From Gimesia alba (GTDB lineage Bacteria; Planctomycetota; Planctomycetia; Planctomycetales; Planctomycetaceae): 64,000 bases of DNA. The stretch covers positions 744,001 through 808,000 of the forward strand of contig NZ_CP036269.1 of the NCBI RefSeq assembly GCF_007744675.1, written 5' to 3'. Shown here in pieces: positions 1 to 8,955 of the stretch. The notes beneath the pieces were generated by a model. That model saw only the letters and a list, made by a program, of their open reading frames with translations, did not search any database and was not told the DNA's origin. How positions within the stretch are numbered: the stretch's first letter is position 1; the number at the start of each line of letters is the position of its first letter. A program made the position numbers and the translations under genes.

Positions 1-241
1 TAAGCAGACCATCGAACAATGTAAGCCGGAACTGGTGGCAGATCTGGCGGATAACGGAATGGTGCTCACGGGCGGCGGTGCTTTGCTGCGGGGGCTTGAT
101 TATTACATGACCGAGCAATTGGGAATTCCAGTGCGTGTGGATGAAGATCCGCTGCGGACTGTGGCGCGGGGAACTGCGATTTGCCTGGAACACTTGAGTC
201 AATGGCGACACGCTTTCGACAATGGTGAAGGCGATTTTTAA
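1..241 (+). CDS. mreB: MreB rod-shape actin, C-terminal fragment
   Basis: Partial gene that begins before the window; the reading frame is open from base 2 to the stop at 239-241. The visible 79 residues carry the phosphate-2/adenosine signature of MreB, MVLTGGGALLRGLD, followed by the family ending with VARGTAICLE. MreB is the actin-like filament that guides lateral wall synthesis at the inner membrane. It heads a four-gene run with mreC, mreD and a class B PBP, the usual elongasome operon order, with an 18-base gap to mreC. The motif and the context together make the call secure; the N-terminal two thirds cannot be judged. Confidence 0.93.
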   Translation, partial: KQTIEQCKPELVADLADNGMVLTGGGALLRGLDYYMTEQLGIPVRVDEDPLRTVARGTAICLEHLSQWRHAFDNGEGDF

Positions 242-259
242 AGGGACGGGCCGCAGTTT

Positions 260-1225
260 ATGAAACGTGAGATGCGCTCATCGGAGATCAAGCTGGTATT
301 ACTAGCGATGCTGACCGGTATCGGCCTGTATGCGGTGCCGTCTGCCTATTCGAGCCGCGTCTACAGTCTGGTACGTGATGCTGCGAAACCGGGGCTGGTA
401 CTGGTTCAGCAGATCAAAGACTGGGAGTTACCGGCCACCAAAGTAACAGAGGACACGTCGCTCGCTCAACAACTCGAATCGAAATTGTCGAAAGCAGAGC
501 AGGAAAATCGGCGGCTTGAGTTACAGACTCTGCAGTTATCCGAAGAACTGCAGCAGCTGAAGCAAACGGGGGCTCCCGACTACCAGACACAGGTGAGCGA
601 ACGTCTGCTGGTGCCGGATTTGATCTCTGCTCATATTTTGGGTGAGTCATCAATTGCCCTGTTAAGAGAAGGGCAACTACTGAATCAGGGGCAGGCGCAG
701 GGAGTGCATGAATCTTCGTTCGTGCTGCAGTCCGATTTGCCGTTGATTGATCAGGGCGCCGAACAAGGAGTGAAAGCCGGCTATTCACTATATGCCGGGA
801 AGGCGGTGATTGGAAAAATCAGCGAAGTCGGACGCTGGACGAGCAGTCTGATACCGATCACGTCGGTGAAGTATCGCGGATCGGCGCGGATTGCCCGCAA
901 GACGGACCAGGGATTGCAATGGGGCACCGATGGAATTCTGGTGGGACTGGGGGAAGGAAGATGCCAGTTAATGCAGATTCCACCGACCGAATCGATTCAG
1001 GTGGGACAGGAAGTGTATACGGGCGAAGTCGATCGGGAACTGCCGCTGAATATGCAATCGACTTTGGGGCAACCGATGTATTACGGTCGCGTGATCGAAG
1101 CCGAACTTCCCCGAGGCGCTCCTTACTGGAAAATCATTGTTGAGCCGGCGGTCACACTTTCGGATGTCAAACAGGTGAGTGTACTCCGGCAGATTATCAA
1201 TCCGCGGCGGATGCTGACGAACTGA
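260..1225 (+). CDS. mreC: Rod shape-determining protein MreC
   Basis: The 321-residue product has one N-terminal membrane segment (about residues 10-30), a coiled coil (about 70-105, rich in E, Q and L) and a C-terminal beta domain with the spaced Gly motifs of MreC, for example GAEQGVKAGYSLYAGKAVIG and a later VGLGEGRCQL. MreC links MreB filaments to PBP2 in the periplasm. The length is close to the usual 280-370 residues. The ATG at 260 follows a purine-rich AAAGGGACGG. The order mreB-mreC-mreD-PBP2 supports the call. Sequence identity to the Escherichia protein looks low, so the assignment rests on architecture and position as well as motifs. Confidence 0.88.
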   Translation: MKREMRSSEIKLVLLAMLTGIGLYAVPSAYSSRVYSLVRDAAKPGLVLVQQIKDWELPATKVTEDTSLAQQLESKLSKAEQENRRLELQTLQLSEELQQLKQTGAPDYQTQVSERLLVPDLISAHILGESSIALLREGQLLNQGQAQGVHESSFVLQSDLPLIDQGAEQGVKAGYSLYAGKAVIGKISEVGRWTSSLIPITSVKYRGSARIARKTDQGLQWGTDGILVGLGEGRCQLMQIPPTESIQVGQEVYTGEVDRELPLNMQSTLGQPMYYGRVIEAELPRGAPYWKIIVEPAVTLSDVKQVSVLRQIINPRRMLTN

Positions 1226-1240
1226 GGAAGGAACGAACTC

Positions 1241-1780
1241 GTGAAATTATTCAGTTTATTGATCTTCGGTTATCTTATGCTGATCGCTCAGATCAGCTTT
1301 GTGCCCAATGGGGACGTTGCGGGGAGTCATCCCAACTTGCTGCTGCTGGTATTGTGCTTTGCTTTGTTCTGGTACCGTGATCCGCGGGTTTTTCTGTGGG
1401 CGATCGTGACAGGGCTCATCTGTGAGACTTTCGATGCAGCGATTCCGGGCACGGGCATTGTATTACTGACGGGGCTGATCTGGCTGGCGTACCGCATCCA
1501 GATTCATTTTCAGATCCGTTCACTGATCAGTCGCTTTGTCCTGATGGCGGCATTCGCATTTATCTTTGACAGTCTGTTTCAAATCCTAAATCGACTGGAA
1601 ACGCAGGCCTTACCCGATCTGACTTTGTTGGCACAGCAGACAGTCGGAAATGCGCTCTATACTGCGGTGGCGGGACTTGCTCTTCTCATCTCGTTCAAAC
1701 TCGTTCTGAGGTTGGTGCCCCTTGATTTTGAGCAGAATCTGCATCAGGGAACCGGCTATGAAAGTCGCTACTCCCACTGA
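1241..1780 (+). CDS. mreD: Rod shape-determining membrane protein MreD
   Basis: A 179-residue, very hydrophobic protein with about five membrane segments and few charged residues, beginning at a GTG codon preceded by GAGGAAGGAACGAACTC, which provides a good ribosome binding site. MreD is the small integral-membrane partner of MreC and PBP2. There is no catalytic motif in this family, so the call depends on size, topology and its place between mreC and the PBP2 gene. The gap to mreC is 15 bases, which fits one transcript. The next gene starts 45 bases downstream. Confidence 0.8.
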   Translation: MKLFSLLIFGYLMLIAQISFVPNGDVAGSHPNLLLLVLCFALFWYRDPRVFLWAIVTGLICETFDAAIPGTGIVLLTGLIWLAYRIQIHFQIRSLISRFVLMAAFAFIFDSLFQILNRLETQALPDLTLLAQQTVGNALYTAVAGLALLISFKLVLRLVPLDFEQNLHQGTGYESRYSH

Positions 1781-1825
1781 TTGTGTTTCCCTTCCAGATC
1801 TCCTTCAGAGTAACCTTTTATTCCC

Positions 1826-4078
1826 ATGCGAAATCGGCCCGGCAATGATCATCTGAGTTCAGAAAACGATGCGAGAGGGCAGTCGTTTCAGGTGGATCGT
1901 CTGCCCGGCGTGCGGGTCTTTCTGCTGGGATTAATCCTGATTGCGCCGTTGTTGGCGGTGAGTGGGCGTCTGCTGTTTATCCAGATGATGAATGCAGAGC
2001 ATTTTTATTCTCAGTTTGGTCGGACGACCGAATCGTTTGAAACGATTCCCAGTCGCGACGGGCGGATCGTGTCCCTTGATGGCCGCGTGTTGGCGATGGA
2101 TGTCGAACGCTTCGATCTGCAGGCGCATTATCGCTGGCTCGAGGAACCGCCGAACAAACGCTGGCTAAAACAGCAGGCTTTGATGCTTCTGGAACCGGTT
2201 GATCGTCGCAAACAAGATCAGGTCGAAGCCGCCAAAGAACAGGTGTTAGCACGCCGTCAGCAATTGTGGGATGAGTTAGCACTGGTGATGCATTCGACCT
2301 CGGATGAGTTAGCAGAGTCTCGCCAGCAGATTCAACAACGGGTGGAAACGATCATTGAAAGTGTAAATCAGCGTGCGTTGAGCAAACAGACGGCATCGCA
2401 ATCTGTGAGCACGTCTAGGGAACCTGAAACGGTCGATGCACAAGATCATCTGACAGAGTTCTGGAACCTTTTGAAAGAGACACTGACGCGGCCTCCTCGT
2501 CGTCCGCAACGCGACCGGATTGTGGTGCGCGAGGAACTTGATTATCACACGATTACATCAGGCATCCCACGCGAAATTGCGTTGGCCATTTCGGCACATC
2601 CGGAGCGGTTCCCGGGAATTAATATTCAAATTGCGACGTTACGTGAGTATCCGCAGAAGACGATCGCGCCGCATGAAATCGGCATTCGTCATCGCATTGA
2701 TGAAAAGATGCTGGCTGCTCGTAAGCAACGGTTCCCGGAAGGAGATCCGCTCGATTACCGGGAGGGAGATCGGATCGGGAAGATGGGAGTCGAGCGAACA
2801 TACGACCGTTATTTGCGTGGGCTGCGTGGGTTGAAGCGGGTGGTCAAAAACCGGCAGGGAGAGATTATTCGCACCGAGGTGATTCGTGAACCCAAGTCGG
2901 GCGATGATGTTGTACTGACTTTGAATACCCAGATTCAGGGGCAGACTCAAAAGTTGCTGGATCAGACTTTATCCGATTTACAACAGCCTGCGGATGAGAA
3001 TACGGAGACTGCGCTCGATGTTTCCTCGGGCGGTTGTGTGGTGGTATTGGATGTGCGAACCGGTGCGATTGTTGCGACCGCGTCTGCGCCGCGCTACGAT
3101 TTGAACTTGTTATTGAGTCCCTCGCCTGAAGAGTGGCAGGCTGTGCTGAATGATCCCAAACGTCCCTTGTTTCCGCGGGCGACACAGATGATGCTGCCTC
3201 CCGGGTCGACGTTTAAAACACTAACTTCAATCGCGCTACTGGAAAGCGGCAAAATTGATCCGGATGAATCTTATGCCTGTCGCGGTTATCTGGATCGACC
3301 TGATCGGCACCGCGATTATATTTATCGCCATTATGGTGTCGGGCATAATGATATCAATCTGACGCAGGCGTTATGTCAGTCCTGCAATGTGTATTTCTTT
3401 CAGGCCGCCCGCACAATGGGACCGGAAATGATTTGCCATTGGGCCAGTCAACTGGGCTTTGGCAAACCGACGGGCATCGACATTCCCGGCGAACGAGGCG
3501 GGCACCTGCCTGATCCTTCCACAAAAAAGAAAAAAGGAAGCGCTCCCTGGTATCCCGGCGATACATTGGGGATCGCCATCGGTCAGTCGCGTTTGACGGT
3601 GACTCCGTTACAGATCGCCCGCTTGATGGCGGTGGTCGCCAATGACGGAGAACTGATTGTGCCACATCTGGGGCACAGTATCGTGCCTTCCGCAGAATCC
3701 TCTACGACCACGCGACAGATGATTTCACATCCTCGTCGTTATGTGAGTGGCATTCATCCTGGCACACTGGAGCGGGTCCGCGAGGGGTTGATCAATGTGG
3801 TCGCCCACCCTCGGGGAACGGGTTATAAAACGGTGCGGATGAAAGAAATTACCATTGCCGGTAAGACGGGAACGGCGGAGACCGGTGGCGGGAAAAATGA
3901 CCACGCCTGGTTTGCGGGTTTTGTACCTGCAGAGCGACCAAAGTATGCCTTTGCAGTTGTGATTGAACATGGCGGCTCGGGTAGCCGCGTAGCGGGGCCA
4001 GTGGCGCAAAAGCTGGTTCAGTTAATGCTGGATGCCGGCTTGCTGACTCCCACAGCCGGCAAACTGCAGGCAAACTGA
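1826..4078 (+). CDS. mrdA: Penicillin-binding protein 2 (class B transpeptidase)
   Basis: The 750-residue protein crosslinks peptidoglycan peptides during elongation. One membrane anchor lies at about residues 30-50. The PBP dimerisation domain follows, and the transpeptidase domain has the acyl-serine motif GSTFK (Ser461), the SCN motif (Ser519) and KTGT (Lys680), so all three catalytic boxes are intact. It is about 120 residues longer than the 630-residue enterobacterial PBP2; the excess is a charged stretch with long Gln/Glu-rich helices at about residues 110-235. It closes the mre operon, and its stop is 11 bases from that of the convergent phosphatase gene. No rodA gene follows, although rodA often does in other bacteria. 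Confidence 0.93.
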   Translation: MRNRPGNDHLSSENDARGQSFQVDRLPGVRVFLLGLILIAPLLAVSGRLLFIQMMNAEHFYSQFGRTTESFETIPSRDGRIVSLDGRVLAMDVERFDLQAHYRWLEEPPNKRWLKQQALMLLEPVDRRKQDQVEAAKEQVLARRQQLWDELALVMHSTSDELAESRQQIQQRVETIIESVNQRALSKQTASQSVSTSREPETVDAQDHLTEFWNLLKETLTRPPRRPQRDRIVVREELDYHTITSGIPREIALAISAHPERFPGINIQIATLREYPQKTIAPHEIGIRHRIDEKMLAARKQRFPEGDPLDYREGDRIGKMGVERTYDRYLRGLRGLKRVVKNRQGEIIRTEVIREPKSGDDVVLTLNTQIQGQTQKLLDQTLSDLQQPADENTETALDVSSGGCVVVLDVRTGAIVATASAPRYDLNLLLSPSPEEWQAVLNDPKRPLFPRATQMMLPPGSTFKTLTSIALLESGKIDPDESYACRGYLDRPDRHRDYIYRHYGVGHNDINLTQALCQSCNVYFFQAARTMGPEMICHWASQLGFGKPTGIDIPGERGGHLPDPSTKKKKGSAPWYPGDTLGIAIGQSRLTVTPLQIARLMAVVANDGELIVPHLGHSIVPSAESSTTTRQMISHPRRYVSGIHPGTLERVREGLINVVAHPRGTGYKTVRMKEITIAGKTGTAETGGGKNDHAWFAGFVPAERPKYAFAVVIEHGGSGSRVAGPVAQKLVQLMLDAGLLTPTAGKLQAN

Positions 4079-4089
4079 GCCTCTCAGAT

Positions 4090-5766
4090 CTATTGCTTTT
4101 CCTGTTTTGGAGGGATCAAGGCCTGAGGTTGATCGAGGTGCAGATAGTGGCCATGATCGGCGGTGAGAATGACGACGGTTTCGTCCCAGTTGCTGTTTTT
4201 CTCGACCCAGTCCGTAATCACCTTGAACGCGGCATCGCCACTTTTGACAGCTCCGATTGAGTTATCGAGATTGTTATCATGGTTAGCCCAGTCGACGTCG
4301 CCCGCTTCGACCAGCAGCCAGAAGCCTTGTTTATTTTGACTGAGCACTTGCAATGCGGAGTCGGTCATGTCTGCCAGTGTGGGGTTTTCCAGGCGATCTG
4401 CTGCGGAATAGACTTCCGCGCTGTTTTTTAACCCGACCGCGGGTTGGTAGTCACCGTTGGCGGTCTGGAACGGGAGATGGGCAGCATATTTTTCGACGCC
4501 ATATACACCCAGCAGCCGGGTATGATTCTTGACGGCATTTTCTGTGGCCTGTTTCAGTCCCTCGCTGCCTTTGACCTTGGGAGTCCGCACGGCGACCGAA
4601 TATTTGCCTCCATTTTTGACATCGGCTTTCTTCATCGTTTCTTCGGAAATGTATTTCCAGCCGGGTACGAAATTTTCCCCATGCGATTTTGCTCCCGATG
4701 GTTTTTCAATTGTGCCAAAGCCACCACCCAGAACGACGTCGAGACCTGGGAGCGGGTCTTCGGGATGCGAAATCGAAGTTTGCCCAACCAGATCGCGGGC
4801 CAGGTCCTGGTAGTCATTGCGGCTGACGTTATGAGCATAGGCGGCGGCCGGTGTGGCGTGCGTAATAGGAACGCTGGTGACAACGCCGACCGAATAGCCT
4901 TTTTGTTGTGCCTGATGGGCAATCGTCGTGACGGGGGCTCCCGTAGGGTCGACATTGATGGCATTGTTATAGGATTTGATTCCCGCTGTCATTGATGTGG
5001 CGGTATTCGCGGAATCGGGATAAGCGTGTTCGCCGTAATTGTTGCTCGCACTTCCAATCAGGTATTTTTTATCGTTACCGGGAGTCCAGGGGTTCGGGCC
5101 ACCTTTTTGGGCGTTGTAGCCGCCACGAATTTTGCCTCCGGGGTTGGTCACGCTTTGCTGATTGACGTCGACGTTCGATCCCGCATTATGCGGTGCCGTT
5201 ACCATAAAGCCAAACTGAGTTGTACCCGCGGCGGGATAATCCTGGAAATGGAATCCGGTGCCACGTCCGCCTTGGTAATTGTCTTTGCCGGTATAATACA
5301 GGGCGGCTGCTTTGGTGGTTTGCCAGTCCATCCCATCGAAGACAAACAGGATGATATTCTTCTTTCCTGCTTTGAGGGCTGCCTGCTGGATTTCATAGAG
5401 ATTGGTTTGATCCAGGTAGTCGGCCTTGGGATTCACACTGTTTTCAGGCAGGAAACCGTAAATGGTTTCCAAAGCTTTTGCACTGCGATAAGGGCTGTTC
5501 TTACCGGTATAGGAATTCAGATCGATTCCGTTCGGCTTCCCTTTGGTACCGAAGGTATAGACGGGAATCAGACGTAATGAATGGTTTGACCACTGGGTAT
5601 AGTTTTCAGGATCGAAGCCCCAATGTGCGACGGGGCTTTTCTTGTTCTGGATCGCGGCGGTCTGGATTTTGCGGATGTGGTCCTGGCTTGGTTTTTCTGC
5701 TGAAGCAGATGCAAGACTTGCCAGTATAATCAGCGCTAACAGGCTGGAAGAAACAGCGCAGTTCAT
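4090..5766 (-). CDS. Secreted alkaline phosphatase
   Basis: The 558-residue product starts with a Sec signal peptide (hydrophobic residues 5-22, cleavage near ASASA). It belongs to the PhoA-type alkaline phosphatases: the first metal site is in FVFDGMDW, the catalytic hydroxyl region reads DSANTATSMTAG, the second metal pair is in VEAGDVDWANHD and the third in TADHGH. The likely role is release of phosphate from organic esters in the periplasm. The protein ends about 16 residues after TADHGH, so the C-terminal His that completes zinc site 1 in Escherichia PhoA (His412 region) is not visible. It may be a subfamily that ends here or a shortened gene. It converges on the PBP2 gene. Confidence 0.85.
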   Translation of the reverse strand: MNCAVSSSLLALIILASLASASAEKPSQDHIRKIQTAAIQNKKSPVAHWGFDPENYTQWSNHSLRLIPVYTFGTKGKPNGIDLNSYTGKNSPYRSAKALETIYGFLPENSVNPKADYLDQTNLYEIQQAALKAGKKNIILFVFDGMDWQTTKAAALYYTGKDNYQGGRGTGFHFQDYPAAGTTQFGFMVTAPHNAGSNVDVNQQSVTNPGGKIRGGYNAQKGGPNPWTPGNDKKYLIGSASNNYGEHAYPDSANTATSMTAGIKSYNNAINVDPTGAPVTTIAHQAQQKGYSVGVVTSVPITHATPAAAYAHNVSRNDYQDLARDLVGQTSISHPEDPLPGLDVVLGGGFGTIEKPSGAKSHGENFVPGWKYISEETMKKADVKNGGKYSVAVRTPKVKGSEGLKQATENAVKNHTRLLGVYGVEKYAAHLPFQTANGDYQPAVGLKNSAEVYSAADRLENPTLADMTDSALQVLSQNKQGFWLLVEAGDVDWANHDNNLDNSIGAVKSGDAAFKVITDWVEKNSNWDETVVILTADHGHYLHLDQPQALIPPKQEKQ

Positions 5767-5966
5767 TTGATCCTCTGTGTATTTTGTAACCAGTAAGTAA
5801 CAGGAGGGAAACAGGAAGGTTAAACTCTATTATAGCCAGAGACGTCTGGGGTTTGTAAATAGCCCCGACGTGAAGCCTGCGTTAAGTTTTGAAGTTTAAA
5901 ACGCCGTTTTTCGCCTGAAAATGCAGAATAGTGCTGCTTGATGCCTGAGAAGGAGGCAGAGCTGGT

Positions 5967-6827
5967 TCAGACTTGTCGATAGTGGAAGGGGATACGTTCC
6001 AGTATTCCTTCCTGGAAGACACTGTAAAGCTCCAAGTCATCCATGTGTACATATCCAATGTGGCAGCCACAAGTCTGGTTGGTGCAGGGGCTTTCTTGTA
6101 AATGGGATTCAAAATCAGACTCGTAAATATTTCCGATTGGCTCTTTCATAAAATGACAGCGGAATATGGTGCCGGTGCCATCTACAGAAATCACACTCGA
6201 CCCGCAGCGACAACTGCGTCCCAGGCTCGAATGATATTGCGTGTTAAGTTGAAACAGGGGGTCAATGGTTTCGAATCGTTTCAATGTGTCATCGTTATAT
6301 TTCTTGCCGGAACTTTTATAGGCGTTGACCCATAAATAGATATCTGGTGGGAGCTCTCGGCGTAATTGCTCGATTTCTTCCAGGTCTTCCGGGAGTCCGA
6401 CTGTTCCGACGCTATGTGAGATTCCCCGTTGCGATAACTGTTGTGACTGAGACAGGAATTTTTTGCGTGTCGTCTGCGAGGGGTGATAAGTACACCAGAG
6501 GGCCAGCTTTTGTGCGTTTGCGTTTTCGATCCAATCCAGATTGTAAGACAGATTTGTTTGTGCCACGACTTTTTCAATCTGGTCCAGACTTGTTAAGTGA
6601 CAGATGGCCTCCTGGTACCAGCGTCTGGTTAACGCTTCGCCCCACGGCGTAAAGAAAATCGAGAGCCGGTCCTGTTTGCGGGTTGAGATCCAGTCGCCGA
6701 ACTTTTCGAGAGCCCGTCGATCGGTTTTCAACTCGGCTGCCGTTTCATGGACTTTGGCGAAGGGGCAGTAATGGCAATCGTAATTGCAACTGGATAAAGG
6801 CCCGCGATAGAGGATGCTGAGCTTCAT
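5967..6827 (-). CDS. STM4011 family radical SAM protein
   Basis: The 286-residue enzyme has the radical SAM cluster motif C14-x3-C18-x2-C21 in SSCNYDCHYCPF. A second Cys-rich block near the C-terminus (SCRCGS, then FRCHF, then CTNQTCGC) looks like a SPASM/twitch-type site for an auxiliary iron-sulfur cluster. The opening MKLSILYRGPLSSCNYDC matches what I know of the family named after Salmonella STM4011. The start is placed at the second Met (6827) because it overlaps the STM4012 stop as ATGA, the same coupling used at the two previous junctions; a Met two codons earlier (6833) is possible. Substrate is unknown; peptide or protein modification is a guess from the SPASM-like part. It is the last gene of the leftward operon. 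Confidence 0.87.
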   Translation of the reverse strand: MKLSILYRGPLSSCNYDCHYCPFAKVHETAAELKTDRRALEKFGDWISTRKQDRLSIFFTPWGEALTRRWYQEAICHLTSLDQIEKVVAQTNLSYNLDWIENANAQKLALWCTYHPSQTTRKKFLSQSQQLSQRGISHSVGTVGLPEDLEEIEQLRRELPPDIYLWVNAYKSSGKKYNDDTLKRFETIDPLFQLNTQYHSSLGRSCRCGSSVISVDGTGTIFRCHFMKEPIGNIYESDFESHLQESPCTNQTCGCHIGYVHMDDLELYSVFQEGILERIPFHYRQV

Positions 6828-8143
6828 AGACATTGAAAACTTTCGGTGCGTTGCTGAACGTTCTCAGAATAGAGCCAGGGACCAATTGTATCGGATCGTT
6901 CCATGCCCGCTGATGTCAAAGTGATGGAATCGGCGGTGATCGTCGCCAGATGGTGCCCGGGGAGTTCCTTCAGTTCCGGGAAGTGAATTAACACGTCTGC
7001 GCCGAATCGGTCTGAATAAAATTGCCGCGATAAGCCGTCAGTCTGCAATAGTGACAGAATGACGAAGCGTCTTTGTTGTTCCTCTCGATCCAGCTGGAAT
7101 CCATATTCGGCAAAACCAAACGACTGGGGTTCCTTGTCCAGAAAATCGGCGATGATCGCAGCCACACTGCTGCGGCCGACCGCGTATTCGTTCGAGTAGT
7201 GAAACTCCGTGGTATAGGATCTGGCACCACAGCCCAACCCGAGCATCCCGTCAGTCTGGCATTGATACTGCACGTCAGTTTGTGAGTTGGAATGTTTGGC
7301 ACGGAACATTCGCAAAGAAAGTTGTTCGTAACCTTGATTGAGTAAAAAGTCGCGACCTGCGCGGTAGAGTGTGAGCCGGTGGTCATCCCAGTCCTTTAAC
7401 TTTCTTCCCAAACCTGTCAGAGGACGCACATAAAGCGGATAGAGATATAACTCCTGTGGCTGATAGTCCAAGGCCTGTTGTAGCGAATCGAGCCAGGAAT
7501 CCACTGTCTGACCGTCGGCGCCGTAGATAAGATCGAGATTAAGCGTCGAGAATCCCGTGTTTTTGATGAGATCCAGTGCCTGATGGATTTCCTTCCGTTT
7601 TTGCGGGCGGCCCAGATTCCGCGTTTCCTGTTCGTAAAATGATTGAATCCCCATGCTCAATCGATCAATTCCAAAGTCCTTCAACAGTTGTACTTTTTCA
7701 GAGGTCAGTGTGGCGGGTGACGCTTCGATGCAAGCAGGGATGGCACCGGGTTGATAGTGCATTTCGCTGGTCAGAATCGCGAACAACTGATCCAGTTCAT
7801 GGCGATTCAGCCAGGTGGGCGTGCCTCCGCCGATCGCCAGTTGGGAAAAGCGCGCCTGGGGAAGTTGCTTGCGAATCTGCTCTGCCTGGATTTGAAGTTG
7901 TTGCAGATACTGGTCGGCAAGATCGCCTTGCGGGTTTGAGAGTGTAAACAGATTACAAAAGCCGCAGCGGTACTCGCAAAAGGGCAGATGCACATACAGG
8001 GAGAGGGCATTCTGGTTTTCTGTTTCCCAGATCGTGCGAATCGAACGTGCCGCATCAAAAGGGCGGTAGGCAGATTTATGTGGGTACGAATAGCTGTATG
8101 AGACAAAGGGAGTGTCCTGCAGCATGCTTTGAAGCTGGTTCAT
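6824..8143 (-). CDS. STM4012 family radical SAM protein (HemN-like)
   Basis: A 439-residue HemN/HemW-type radical SAM protein. The cluster motif is C56-x3-C60-x2-C63 in HLPFCEYRCGFCNL, followed by the GGGTPT SAM-binding loop at 105-110 and a C-terminal winged-helix-like region (LSLLQTDGLS). Coproporphyrinogen oxidases share this architecture, but genes in this cassette form a separate group named after Salmonella STM4012 with no assigned reaction. The start at 8143 overlaps the STM4013 stop as ATGA; a Met ten codons upstream (8173) would overlap much more and is less likely. It sits between STM4013 and STM4011 in a tightly coupled run, so the two radical SAM enzymes are probably made in similar amounts and act in one pathway. 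Confidence 0.88.
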   Translation of the reverse strand: MNQLQSMLQDTPFVSYSYSYPHKSAYRPFDAARSIRTIWETENQNALSLYVHLPFCEYRCGFCNLFTLSNPQGDLADQYLQQLQIQAEQIRKQLPQARFSQLAIGGGTPTWLNRHELDQLFAILTSEMHYQPGAIPACIEASPATLTSEKVQLLKDFGIDRLSMGIQSFYEQETRNLGRPQKRKEIHQALDLIKNTGFSTLNLDLIYGADGQTVDSWLDSLQQALDYQPQELYLYPLYVRPLTGLGRKLKDWDDHRLTLYRAGRDFLLNQGYEQLSLRMFRAKHSNSQTDVQYQCQTDGMLGLGCGARSYTTEFHYSNEYAVGRSSVAAIIADFLDKEPQSFGFAEYGFQLDREEQQRRFVILSLLQTDGLSRQFYSDRFGADVLIHFPELKELPGHHLATITADSITLTSAGMERSDTIGPWLYSENVQQRTESFQCL

Positions 8144-8955
8144 TTCCGGTCCCCTCTCTGCGGCAAGAGGCATTCAAGATAAGGGACTTCCCAGACAACC
8201 GGGTGTGAAATGCGGTGGCCCCAGTAGCCCTCTTCACCGAAGGCAGTGCCATGATCGGAACAGATAATACAGAGCAGGGGCGCCCGTTTCTGCATCGCGG
8301 CGAACAGGGGAGGGAGTTGCGAATCCGCATAAGCCAGCGCGGCGGCTTGCGTTTCGGTAGAATCTTCTGTCGCATCCTCGGTGAAAATACAGCTCGGTTG
8401 ATGTGTGGCGGAAATGTTCAGAAACAAGAACAGACGTTGTTCGGATGATTGCTGCTGCAGCGTGTCCAGAATACAGTCGATCTGGTGTTTTGTGGAAAAA
8501 CGATTGGTAACGCTAAACGTTTCATGCCAATGACTTTCCTGAAACAGATCTGGCAATGTGTTTCCTAAAGGGCTTTGCTGATTGAAAAAGCCGACACCGC
8601 CGATGCAGAGAGTGTGATAATTGTGTTGGGCAAACCCGGCGACGATATTGGGAGCCTGGAACAGACATGTTTCCTCTGTGGTTGTTTCACTGCCGGGGAA
8701 CTCGACACCAAACAGGCGTGGATGTCGCCCCGGCTCTATGGGAGTGGGCAGGAAGCCTGCAAAAAACGCCTGATGAGCGGCGTAAGTGAAGTTCCCGGGC
8801 GTGTGTCGTTTCTCCCAACCCGTTTTCGGGAGCAGGCTTTCCAGATGAGGCGTTAAGCCGTTCTGGAGTGCAGTCACCGCAACATCGTAGCGCAACGAAT
8901 CAAGCGTGATGAACAGGATATCGTGCGTTCCAAGGCAGGTGCGGGCATTAATCAT
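8140..8955 (-). CDS. STM4013/SEN3800 family hydrolase (alkaline phosphatase superfamily)
   Basis: A 271-residue cytoplasmic-looking protein (no signal peptide) of the sulfatase/alkaline phosphatase fold. It shows the N-terminal metal motif FITLDSLRYD (Asp19), a candidate nucleophile Thr57 in GNFTYAAHQAFFAGF, and the C-terminal metal motif CSDHG near residue 234 followed by GYWGHRISHP. The CxPSR signature of sulfatases is absent, so a phospho- or other ester hydrolase or transferase is more likely. Its start overlaps the HAD gene stop by ATGA (8952-8955) and its stop overlaps the STM4012 start in the same way. The family takes its name from Salmonella loci and has no established substrate. Confidence 0.87.
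   Translation of the reverse strand: MINARTCLGTHDILFITLDSLRYDVAVTALQNGLTPHLESLLPKTGWEKRHTPGNFTYAAHQAFFAGFLPTPIEPGRHPRLFGVEFPGSETTTEETCLFQAPNIVAGFAQHNYHTLCIGGVGFFNQQSPLGNTLPDLFQESHWHETFSVTNRFSTKHQIDCILDTLQQQSSEQRLFLFLNISATHQPSCIFTEDATEDSTETQAAALAYADSQLPPLFAAMQKRAPLLCIICSDHGTAFGEEGYWGHRISHPVVWEVPYLECLLPQRGDRK

Noticed and set aside
4444-5577. Long plus-strand frames opposite the alkaline phosphatase gene
   Set aside because: They are antisense shadows of a gene with clear catalytic motifs.
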